64,000 nucleotides of DNA from SAR202 cluster bacterium bin16 (GTDB lineage Bacteria; Chloroflexota; Dehalococcoidia; Lucifugimonadales; Australimonadaceae): the NCBI GenBank assembly GCA_002238425.1, contig MPMJ01000006.1, positions 1 through 64,000 on the forward strand, read 5' to 3'. Shown piece after piece: positions 16,843 to 24,180 of the stretch. Under the pieces are notes generated by a model. The model had not been told where the DNA came from. It saw only the letters and a list, made by a program, of their open reading frames with translations, and did not search any database. The number at the start of each line of letters is the position of its first letter. Positions within the stretch are counted from its first letter, which is position 1. The translations under genes and the position numbers were made by a program.

Positions 16843-18213
16843 CTAGCGGAGGGTGACCTCCGTTTTGCCGCGTTTGACGGTGACCTTCGAGACGACGGAG
16901 CGGAGGAGGTCGCGGCGCTCGGGGTCTGGGAGGTTGTCCCAGTCGTTGAGGATCTTCGTGACGTTGGCTTCGAGCCGGGCGCGGGCAGCCTTGCTGTCGC
17001 CTGCCTGCCTGACCTGCTCGCCGAGGTCCTGCTTGATGGCGCGCAACTGCTCCAGGCCGCCGCGCAGCGTCGAGAGGGACATCGTGCCGTTCGCAGCGCG
17101 CTGCACGCCCTCCATGAACTGCTTGTCGAGCGAGTGGATCGTCGTTTCACAGCGGGTCTTGTCGCCCGCGAGCCATGAGACGTCGCCGGGGTCGTCGCCG
17201 CGCTCGCCCGCGGCGAGCCGCTCGCGCACGAGGCTCACGACGTCTGCCTCCAGTTCGTCGGCCTTCATGGTGCGGTAGTCGCACTGGTTGCGGTTGATGC
17301 GCGACTGGCACTGGTAGTAGCGGTATTGGGCGCGCGCCCGCTCGCCGTCCTTCCGGCGCCATGTCTGGCGGCGGACGATGCCCATCATCCGCTTGCCGCA
17401 GTGGTGGCAGTAGAGCAGGCCTGCGAGCAGGAACACGGGCGCGGGGCGCGAGGTGCGCTGCGACGGGCTCCGCTCCAGCAGCCGGTCCTGCGCCCGGCGG
17501 AAGTGCACCGACGAGACGATGGGCTCGTAGCTGCCCGGTATGCGCATCCCGAAGCGGTGGTACGTGCCGATGTACGCCGCGTTGCGCAGGACGTCCCGCA
17601 CGGTCACGAGACTCCACCGGCGTCCGCTCCTCGTGCGGATGTTCCGCCTGTTCAGCTCCGCGGCGACCGACCGGACGCTGCCGCCGGGCTCCAGGTAGAG
17701 GCGGAAGATCGTCTTGACGACCTCCGACTCCTTCGGCGAGACGTGGAACGCGCCGTCAGCGGTGACGTAGTAGCCGTAGGGCGGCTTGCCGAGGGCAAGG
17801 CCCTTCGCGGCCTTCGCCATCATCCCCGCCCTGATGCGCGCGCTCCGCTGCGCCGCCTTGCGGGAGTTGCGGAGCGCGTTCTGCAGCGGGTCCGGCAGGT
17901 CGAGGTCGTCGCAGACCACCTTGGAGGAGAGCGCGTCCATCTCCAGCACGCGCTCCACCTGCTCTTCCAGCGTCGGGCCGAGGTGGACCGCGTCCGGCGT
18001 CACGACCAGATAGCCTTGGCGGTTCTGACGGATGAAGTCCATCATCTCCTGCCAGCCTTCGCCGCCGCCCTCGCCCTTGAGATCGGCGAACGTCCCGTGC
18101 GGGATGTGCCGCCGCGTCTCGCAGTACTCGTGGAACGCGTGCATCAGCGCCTCGCTGGCTGCGCGGGCGTTCCGGGCCTCCGTGTCCACGGTGAAATAGC
18201 CGATAGCTCGCAT
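16843..18213 (-). CDS. Large serine recombinase with degenerate catalytic domain
   Basis: A 456-residue protein. The recombinase domain (GKPPYGYYV..., VAAELNRRNIRTRSGRRWSLVTVRDVL) and the zinc ribbon (LYCHHCGKRM ... YYQCQSRINRNQC) are intact, followed by a coiled coil. The N-terminal resolvase domain is not: where the family has Y-x-R-V-S with the nucleophilic Ser, this has YFTVD, and where D-R-L-S-R is expected it reads PDAVHLG. Both nucleophile and catalytic arginines seem lost, so it probably binds DNA without cutting. No adjacent att site is evident. Start ATG 18213. Confidence 0.82.
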   Translation of the reverse strand: MRAIGYFTVDTEARNARAASEALMHAFHEYCETRRHIPHGTFADLKGEGGGEGWQEMMDFIRQNRQGYLVVTPDAVHLGPTLEEQVERVLEMDALSSKVVCDDLDLPDPLQNALRNSRKAAQRSARIRAGMMAKAAKGLALGKPPYGYYVTADGAFHVSPKESEVVKTIFRLYLEPGGSVRSVAAELNRRNIRTRSGRRWSLVTVRDVLRNAAYIGTYHRFGMRIPGSYEPIVSSVHFRRAQDRLLERSPSQRTSRPAPVFLLAGLLYCHHCGKRMMGIVRRQTWRRKDGERARAQYRYYQCQSRINRNQCDYRTMKADELEADVVSLVRERLAAGERGDDPGDVSWLAGDKTRCETTIHSLDKQFMEGVQRAANGTMSLSTLRGGLEQLRAIKQDLGEQVRQAGDSKAARARLEANVTKILNDWDNLPDPERRDLLRSVVSKVTVKRGKTEVTLR

Positions 18214-18414
18214 CGCTCTACTCCATGTTGTTTTCTTGTTCGGTTGTCTTCATGTGCCTCATTCGCACACCCCACACCGCCCCCACAGTACCCTCACCCT
18301 AGCCCTCTCCCCTTGTAGGGAGAGGGGATCAGACAATCCCACCATTCCTCGCCACTTCACCCTAACCGCGCTGAAGCGTGTTGCCCTCCCCCCCTGCAGG
18401 GAGAGGGAGCAGAA
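18214..18414. repeat. Two copies of the CCCTCACCCTAGCCC-type repeat
   Basis: Between the recombinase and the zinc-ribbon gene lie a full copy (about 18290-18335, with CTCTCCCCTTGTAGGGAGAG) and a variant ending at about 18410. The same element recurs at 23876, 34712, 44370 and 44503. Confidence 0.65.
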
Positions 18415-19113
18415 CTACTCCGGAAGCAGGATGCGCCCGCAGTTCGGACATCGAACCGGGGCTGAGGAGGTGCGTACCTCCTGTGCCGTGCGCATCGGGA
18501 CTCCGACGCGGCACGTGTTGCATGCGTTGTTGTGCATCTGTGCGACGGGATGCGTGTGGTTCCTGCGCACCTGTTCGTACAGCGCGACCTCCGGCGGCGG
18601 GGTCCGGGCGACCGCGTCGGCGCGCCGGCGTTCCAAGTCGGTCACTTCAGCCTCGAGCCGCTGCTTCTCGGCTGTGAGCGACTCCTGTTCCGCCGCCCAC
18701 GAGACTTTCAGCGACTCCAGCTCCTTCGCGGAGGCGTCCCTCGCGCCGCGCGCCGTGTCCAACTCCACCATCACTTCGAGGAGCGAGTCCTCCTCGTGGC
18801 CCCGCTGCCGCTTGAGCATGTTGACGTCGGCCTGGAGGTCCTGCAGTTCGCGGGGGTTCACGACCACGCCGCTGTAGAGCCTCTTCTCGGCGGCGTCCAC
18901 GCGCTCGGTGAAACCGGCGATGACAGAGTCGAACTCCTGCTGGCGGGAGAGTGCCGAGTCGACGTCCGTCTGCTCCGACGCCAGGCGCTGGGTCAGCGTG
19001 CGTATCGCCGAGTCGTCGCCGAGGAGCGGCGCGATCTCGGCCAGCCTCGCACGGCGGACGACAAGCTCACCGTCCACGGATTGCAGCGCGAGCAGTTCAC
19101 GGGTCGCGGGCAT
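18415..19113 (-). CDS. C4-type zinc-ribbon coiled-coil protein (DUF164/CT398-like)
   Basis: A 232-residue protein: a long antiparallel coiled coil (residues about 1-175) capped by a zinc ribbon with two Cys pairs (CNTC and CPNC). The motif VNPRELQDLQADVNMLKRQR is typical of the family. The family is widespread and suggested to act as nucleic-acid or trafficking adaptors, with no settled function. It appears to be a single gene; LipB lies upstream on the same strand with a repeat cluster between. Confidence 0.85.
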   Translation of the reverse strand: MPATRELLALQSVDGELVVRRARLAEIAPLLGDDSAIRTLTQRLASEQTDVDSALSRQQEFDSVIAGFTERVDAAEKRLYSGVVVNPRELQDLQADVNMLKRQRGHEEDSLLEVMVELDTARGARDASAKELESLKVSWAAEQESLTAEKQRLEAEVTDLERRRADAVARTPPPEVALYEQVRRNHTHPVAQMHNNACNTCRVGVPMRTAQEVRTSSAPVRCPNCGRILLPE

Positions 19114-19400
19114 GGGGCAATTCTAGGGAGCGGGAACCTGCCCGTACATGAAAAAGGGATGCGCGTTAGGGGCTAACGCAAGTGGGGGTGCGTGTCATCC
19201 TGAGCCCTTCGGCAAGCTCAGGACAGGCTCTGTCGAAGGATCTCTCTGGAAGACGCCTCGTTCTCCACGGACGTTCCCCGAGAGATTCCTCGGCTCCGCT
19301 GCTCTCCGCTCGGAATGACAACTAAAGGGTGCGCTGCGCTCCGGCTCGGAATGGCAAATAAAGGGTGCGCTGCACCCCGCTCGGGATGACAAGTCGCCCG
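19114..19400. repeat. Repeat cluster with a roughly 37-bp tandem unit
   Basis: Contains GAGAGATTCCTCGGCTCCGC and, from about 19309, near-identical units of GCTCGGAATGACAACTAAAG plus GGGTGCGCTGC repeated about 2.4 times with small changes. No gene is seen. Confidence 0.65.
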
Positions 19401-20060
19401 CTAACGGGCGCGCCAGGCGATGCCCAGCTCGGCGCCGAGCGCCGTGGCCACGACGTACGCGGCCTCCTTCAGTTCCGGCGCACGCTCCGGCTGCGGTGCG
19501 CTCCCGAGGAGCGCGGCCAGCGAGGTCACCGGCCTGTCGCCGATGCCGCAGGGGACGATGGGCTCGTACGCGCGGAGGTCGGTGGCGACGTTCAGGGCGA
19601 AGCCGTGCATCGTGACGCCGCGCGAGACCTTCACGCCAATCGCCGCGATCTTCCCCGCGCCTGTCCACACGCCCGTCAGCCCTTCCTCGCGATGCGCGAG
19701 GACGCCGTACTCGGCCAGCGAGGCGATCAGGGCGCTCTCTACCGCCGCGACGTACCGCTTCGGTCCCAGGCCAAGCTCGGTGAGCGACACGATGGGGTAG
19801 CCCACGAGCTGCCCGGGCCCGTGGTACGTCGTCTGCCCGCCCCTGTCGGTCTCGACAAGCGGGGCGTCGAGCTGCGCGAGCACGTCCTCCGACACGGAGC
19901 GCCGTCCTGCGGTGTAGACCGGCGCGTGGCCCATCAGCAGCAGCGTGTTGCCGCGCTCGCCGGCAACCCGCTCTTCGAGCAGCTCGCGCTGGAGGCCCCA
20001 CGCCCACGCGTAGTCGATGCCCTCGCCGAGCCAGTGGACCTCGCCGTGGTGTGGTGTCAT
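19401..20060 (-). CDS. lipB: Lipoyl(octanoyl) transferase
   Basis: LipB moves octanoate from acyl-carrier protein to the lipoyl domains of 2-oxoacid dehydrogenases. The 219-residue protein has the family's TDRGGQTTYHGPGQLVGYP block, the Lys motif GKIAAIGVKVSRGVTMHGFALNV, and the catalytic Cys in IVPCGIG. I chose ATG 20060 (MTPHHGEVHWLG); 20078 is possible. Its likely client is the E2 encoded at 24181-26802. LipA is not in the window. Confidence 0.92.
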   Translation of the reverse strand: MTPHHGEVHWLGEGIDYAWAWGLQRELLEERVAGERGNTLLLMGHAPVYTAGRRSVSEDVLAQLDAPLVETDRGGQTTYHGPGQLVGYPIVSLTELGLGPKRYVAAVESALIASLAEYGVLAHREEGLTGVWTGAGKIAAIGVKVSRGVTMHGFALNVATDLRAYEPIVPCGIGDRPVTSLAALLGSAPQPERAPELKEAAYVVATALGAELGIAWRAR

Positions 20061-20120
20061 CTCAGAAACCACCGTCATCCAGGGGTAGACGTCGGAGCAG
20101 TGATTGCTCGTAAATGAAGA

Positions 20121-20165
20121 GACGCCCCCAGTTGGGGGCGTCGGCCCAGTGATGCTATCACTGGG
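20121..20165. promoter_or_regulatory. Two adjacent perfect hairpins in the lipB/NYN divergent region
   Basis: GACGCCCCCA-GT-TGGGGGCGTC (20121-20142) is followed two bases later by CCCAGTGAT-GCT-ATCACTGGG (20145-20165). On the minus strand the first is followed by TCTTCATTT, suiting a weak terminator; otherwise they could be operators. Confidence 0.5.
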
Positions 20166-20240
20166 GGGGTGAAGCCATTTCACACCGATGTGCCTCAGAT
20201 GTCAAGCGCGAATAGTCCCCTACCCACACGAGCTGAACAC

Positions 20241-20864
20241 ATGACACAGCGGGTCGCAGTCTATATCGACGGGCTCAATCTCTACCAAGGTCTCAAACAG
20301 CAGAGGTGGCAGCGTTACTACTGGCTAGACCTGCGCCTCCTGTCCCTGAGACTGCTGCGAGCCGACCAGCAACTGGTGGCAGTCCGCTATTTCACTGCTG
20401 TTGTGCGTCCGGTGCCCCATGACGCAGACAAACCCAAGCGGCAGGGCACCTACCTGGAGGCACTAGCTACTCTTCCCGACCTGCATATCCACTATGGATA
20501 CCATCTCGCAAAGAGACGGCGCTGCCCTCACTGCGGAGCCATTGAGCAAACCTACGAGGAGAAGATGACCGACGTGAACATAGCGGTCGAACTGCTCGGC
20601 GACGCCCAGGACGACCTCTTCGATACCGCCCTCGTCATATCAGGAGATGGCGACCTGGCCGGACCCGTGCGCACCATCGGCGAGCGCTATCCCGCAAAGC
20701 GAGCTGTAGTCGCTTTCCCACCGGCCCGACATTCCGCAGCGCTTCGCCAAGCAGCGAGAGGTTTCTTCACGATAAGCCGCAGTGCTCTCAGGGACAGCCA
20801 GTTCCCCGATCGCGTATCCAACTCCGATGGCTATGTGCTGACGCGTCCTTCGAGTTGGCAATGA
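20241..20864 (+). CDS. NYN-domain nuclease-like protein
   Basis: About 207 residues starting MTQRVAVYIDGLNLYQGL. The NYN (PIN-like) acidic sites are visible in VYIDGLN, MTDVNIAVELL and ISGDGDLAGPV. A CPHCG knuckle is inserted before the second site, as in a known NYN subgroup. These proteins are thought to be metal-dependent RNases. ATG 20241 is preferred over 20169 because homologous sequence begins there, though the SD is weak. It is a single plus-strand gene divergent from lipB. Confidence 0.8.
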   Translation: MTQRVAVYIDGLNLYQGLKQQRWQRYYWLDLRLLSLRLLRADQQLVAVRYFTAVVRPVPHDADKPKRQGTYLEALATLPDLHIHYGYHLAKRRRCPHCGAIEQTYEEKMTDVNIAVELLGDAQDDLFDTALVISGDGDLAGPVRTIGERYPAKRAVVAFPPARHSAALRQAARGFFTISRSALRDSQFPDRVSNSDGYVLTRPSSWQ

Positions 20865-20880
20865 GACCCACCGCGCCGCG

Positions 20881-21732
20881 CTACACCGTGAACTTCATGA
20901 GGTCTTCACCGAAGATCAACGTTCTGTCGTAATTGGCACTGATGACCTCGCGCGACCATGGTTCGTCGACGTCTCCCATGTGGGTGGCGACTACGTGCGG
21001 GACGAGGGACCGGGCGGCGACGTCCGCGAGACCGTGCGGGCAGGTGTGCGAGTTGGCGATGCGCCGCGCGAACTCCGTGAGGTTCTCCCGGTCTACGTCG
21101 TGGTAGTCGCGGCCGTCGGGCGCGGGGCCGCCCCGGTGCGGCTGGGTGTACATCAACTCGTGCAGCAGCATGTCCGAGGTGGAGGCGGCCTCGACGATGG
21201 CGTCGCTCACCGCCGTATCGCCGGAGATGACCAGTTTGCTGTTGTCGTCCTCGAACACGAAGCCGAGGGCGGGCTTCACGTAGCCGTGCTCGACCTCAAG
21301 CGCGGTGGCTCGCCAGCCGTTGCCCTCGACATGGTCGCCGTGGTCGACCTCGATAACGCGCACGTTCATGACGTCCTCGCCCACGCGGTCGTGGAGCCGG
21401 CGGATGCGGATGTCCTCCTCGAAGGCGTGGACGAGGCGGTCGACGAAGTCCCTCGTGCGCGCCGGGCCGACGACGGTGAACGGTCGCTTGCGGTAGCGGA
21501 TCCAGCCGGTGAGCAGCACGTGGGCGAGGTCGATGGTGTGGTCCGAGTGCATGTGGGTAAGGAAGATGTAGTCCAGCTCCGCGGTGTCCTGCCCGATCTC
21601 CACCATGCGGCGCACGCAGCCGGTGCCCGTGTCCACGAGGACGGACTCCCCGCCGATGCGGAGGAGGTTGCTAGGCCCCGCGCGCTGCGGGCTGGGCTGG
21701 GGCGTGCCTGTGCCGAGCAGGGTCAGTTCCAT
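20881..21732 (-). CDS. MBL-fold metallo-hydrolase, RNase Z-like
   Basis: A 283-residue protein starting MELTLLGTGTPQPSPQRAGPS (ATG 21732, SD AAGGAG). The zinc motif THMHSDHTIDL and later HELMYTQ, THMGD fit the RNase Z/ElaC-like branch of the metallo-beta-lactamase fold. It could process tRNA 3' ends or hydrolyse a small ester or lactone; it lacks an obvious exosite arm. It faces the NYN gene tail to tail. Confidence 0.82.
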   Translation of the reverse strand: MELTLLGTGTPQPSPQRAGPSNLLRIGGESVLVDTGTGCVRRMVEIGQDTAELDYIFLTHMHSDHTIDLAHVLLTGWIRYRKRPFTVVGPARTRDFVDRLVHAFEEDIRIRRLHDRVGEDVMNVRVIEVDHGDHVEGNGWRATALEVEHGYVKPALGFVFEDDNSKLVISGDTAVSDAIVEAASTSDMLLHELMYTQPHRGGPAPDGRDYHDVDRENLTEFARRIANSHTCPHGLADVAARSLVPHVVATHMGDVDEPWSREVISANYDRTLIFGEDLMKFTV

Positions 21733-21849
21733 GGGGCGTTGCTCCTTCGTTGGTGCGCCTGCGGCTTCAGACAAGTGGGTCGTGTCTCAGTTTGACGACG
21801 AGGGGCGCAGGAAAGAGAGTGAGGATCATGTGCAGCGGAACATTCGACA

Positions 21850-22152
21850 TTATAGAGACCCCCATAGTCGGGAAGCGTCATCCGCCCTCTGTTGTATCTG
21901 TGCTGCTAGAACGCGTGCAGCCCCTACCGTGAGTGAAGTCGCCGCAACCATGCGAACAGGCCCATCGACCAGAAACCGGAGAGTGATTTCTGCTGCATAC
22001 TGGTCGGCTCGCGGTATATCAGGCACTTCGATGTTGTACCCAGCCATCATGTAGTGGGGCAGGTTGAGTTCTCCTTGAAACTCAGCGTGTGCGAACGGTT
22101 CTGTCATCTCCATTCCTCTCTGTGTCTCTTCTCGGGTGTCTTCCCTCGTCAC
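21850..22152 (-). CDS. Small hypothetical protein
   Basis: A frame of 100 residues if read from GTG 22152 (overlapping the previous stop by four bases), or 85 if it starts at ATG 22107 (MTEPFAHAEFQGELNLPHYM). Contains MAGYNIEVPDIPRADQYAAEITLRFLVDGPVRMV. I do not recognise the family. It follows a small membrane protein gene in an apparent two-gene operon. Confidence 0.5.
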   Translation of the reverse strand: MTREDTREETQRGMEMTEPFAHAEFQGELNLPHYMMAGYNIEVPDIPRADQYAAEITLRFLVDGPVRMVAATSLTVGAARVLAAQIQQRADDASRLWGSL

Positions 22153-22481
22153 TCGTTCTCTAGTTCGCGCTGAGCGCGTTTGAACTCAGCGGCCTTTACG
22201 GTAGCTTTGCGCTTCTCTTCCTGAGTGTTCCTCATTGCTGCGCCGACCATAAGCAAGATTGTCAGCAGGGCAGCCAAGACAGCGAGGGGCCATATCGTCC
22301 AGTCTGGAAGTTCAGCGTCGAACAGTAGAAACGGAAGTGACGCGAGCAAGAACAGCACCAACAGCATGAGCAGGAAGATGCACGGCCCGCAGAGGATCAG
22401 CCCGAAGACTGAGGCGAAAGCGGCCTTCACCTTATCGCCGGCGCTCAGTTGTATTTCGGGTTCCTTCATGGTGTAGTCCAC
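22149..22481 (-). CDS. Small membrane protein, unknown
   Basis: About 110 residues, with two hydrophobic segments (FGLILCGPCIFLLMLLVLFLL and WPLAVLAALLTILLMVGAAM) and a basic, helical C-terminus (EEKRKATVKAAEFKRAQREL). Start GTG 22481 follows AAAGGAG closely; ATG 22469 is the alternative. Coupled with the next gene. Function unknown. Confidence 0.5.
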   Translation of the reverse strand: MDYTMKEPEIQLSAGDKVKAAFASVFGLILCGPCIFLLMLLVLFLLASLPFLLFDAELPDWTIWPLAVLAALLTILLMVGAAMRNTQEEKRKATVKAAEFKRAQRELENE

Positions 22482-22577
22482 TGTCTCCTTTGGTCGTCGG
22501 CGTTTAGGTGGGAGGATGCGGGGATGACGGAAAAGGGATGCGAGGTTCCTGCCTTCGCAGGAACGACGGGAGGTGCG

Positions 22578-23753
22578 CTAGTGGTGGAAAAGGCGGACGC
22601 CGGAGAGGGCCATGGTGATGCCGTATTCGGCGCAGGCGGCGGCTACGTCTTCGTCGCGGACGGAGCCGCCGGGCTGGACGACGTATTTCACGCCACTCAT
22701 GGCGGCGCGGTCGATGTTGTCGCGGAAGGGGATGAAGGCGTCGGAGGCCATCGAGACGTTGGTGAGTTGGTCCAGCCACGCGCGGCGCTCGGCGGGGCTG
22801 AGGCGTTGCGGGGTCTCCGCGAACGCGGCGCGCCAGACCTGGTCCTCGGCGGGGGCGAGGTCGTCGCGGATGAAGCCGTCGACGGCGTTGTCGCGCTCGG
22901 GGCGCCCGATGCCTTCCCTGAACGGCAGTCCGAGCGTGGCCGGGTGCTGGCGCAGCCACCAGATGTCGGCCTTGTTGCCAGCGAGGCGCGTGCAGTGGAT
23001 GCGCGACTGCTGCCCTGCCCCGTTTCCGATGACCTGGCCGTCGAGCGCGAGGCACATGGAGTTGGACTGCGTGAACTTGAGCGTGACCAGCGCCACGGTG
23101 AGGTCGCGCTGCGCCGATTCCGGCAGGCCGCCGTCGGCGCCTGTGACGTTGGCGAGCTGCGCGGCCCAGTCGGAGGTGCTGTTGCGGCCCTGCTGCATCC
23201 GCACGCCGAACACGGTGCGCGTCTCCTCGTCCGGCGGCTCGTAGTCGGGGTCGGCCTCCAGCATGCAGTAGCGCCCGCCCTGCTTGGCGGAGAGCAGCTC
23301 CGCAGCCTCCGGCGTGAAACCGGGCGCGATGATGCCGTCCGAGACCTCGCGGCGTATGAGGCGGGCTGTGGGTGCGTCGACCTCGTCCGAGAGCGCGATC
23401 CAGTCGCCGAACGACGAGACGCGGTCGGCGCCGCGGGCGCGGGCGTAGGCGGCAGCGAGGGGCGAGAGGGACGCGCCGTCGACGAAGTACGCCTGTGCGA
23501 GGGTGTCGCTGAGCGGTACGCCGACCGCCGCTCCGGCGGGGCTGACGTGCTTGAACGACGCCGCGGCGGGCATGCCGGTGGCGGCTCGGAGTTCGCGCAC
23601 GAGTTGCCAGGAGTTGAGCGCGTCCAGCAGGTTGATGAAGCCGGGCGAGCCGTTACGGACCTCGAACGGGAGCGTTCCCTGCTCAACGAACGCCCTCGCA
23701 GGGGTCTGGTGGGGGTTCATCCCGTAGCGGAGTGTGATCTCGGACTCAGGCAT
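22578..23753 (-). CDS. Stand-alone AICAR transformylase (PurH C-terminal domain only)
   Basis: A 391-residue enzyme that formylates AICAR with 10-formyl-THF in purine synthesis. The catalytic pair is in SFKHVSPAG (K68, H69); further conserved blocks are AYARARGADRVSSFGD, VSDGIIAPG, GQVIGNGAGQQSRIHCTRLA and the C-terminal RLFHH. The IMP cyclohydrolase domain that normally forms the first about 200 residues of PurH is absent. The sequence resembles, from memory, the animal ATIC transformylase more than typical bacterial PurH. Fhs at 44565 would supply its cofactor. An IMP cyclohydrolase must be encoded elsewhere. Confidence 0.88.
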   Translation of the reverse strand: MPESEITLRYGMNPHQTPARAFVEQGTLPFEVRNGSPGFINLLDALNSWQLVRELRAATGMPAAASFKHVSPAGAAVGVPLSDTLAQAYFVDGASLSPLAAAYARARGADRVSSFGDWIALSDEVDAPTARLIRREVSDGIIAPGFTPEAAELLSAKQGGRYCMLEADPDYEPPDEETRTVFGVRMQQGRNSTSDWAAQLANVTGADGGLPESAQRDLTVALVTLKFTQSNSMCLALDGQVIGNGAGQQSRIHCTRLAGNKADIWWLRQHPATLGLPFREGIGRPERDNAVDGFIRDDLAPAEDQVWRAAFAETPQRLSPAERRAWLDQLTNVSMASDAFIPFRDNIDRAAMSGVKYVVQPGGSVRDEDVAAACAEYGITMALSGVRLFHH

Positions 23754-24180
23754 GCCTATCCTCGTTCAAGTTGTTCAGAGTAGCGTACCCGGCCCCACCA
23801 CCCCGGTCACCCCCATCCTATCCTTCCCCCATCAAGGGGGAAGGGATCAGGCGCCCCAATGCCCCACCCCCGGGTACCCTCACCCCAACCCTCTCCCCTT
23901 GTAGGGAGAGGGGGTCAGACACTGTCATTCCGAGCGTAGCCGAGGAATCTCTCGGGAACTGCATTGCGCATGCGAACGCTCCCCGAGAGGATGTTGCGCG
24001 CTAAAGCGCGGGCTTCGCTCAACATGACAATGCAAGGAGGCCTCGGCCTGAGTCAGCATAGGCGCCCCGCGCCGCTCCCCACCCCGTGTGCACTGCCCGT
24101 GCACTCTGGATTCCCGCTTTCGCGGGAATGACGGGGAATGGCGGGGAATGGCAGGAATGACGGACAACCATCCTTGCGCC
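23754..24180. repeat. Long intergenic block of four repeat families
   Basis: In order: CCATCAAGGGGGAAGGGATC (about 23830), the CCCTCACCCCAACCC/TTGTAGGGAGAG element (about 23876-23920), CATTCCGAGCGTAGCCGAGG (about 23926), GAGAGGATGTTGCGCGCTAA (about 23985), and GGATTCCCGCTTTCGCGGGA (about 24109). No gene is supported. Confidence 0.7.

Noticed and set aside
12579-18213. Complete prophage
   Set aside because: Only a terminase and a degenerate serine recombinase are seen; portal, capsid, tail and lysis genes are absent and housekeeping rnpB and a glycosylase lie between.
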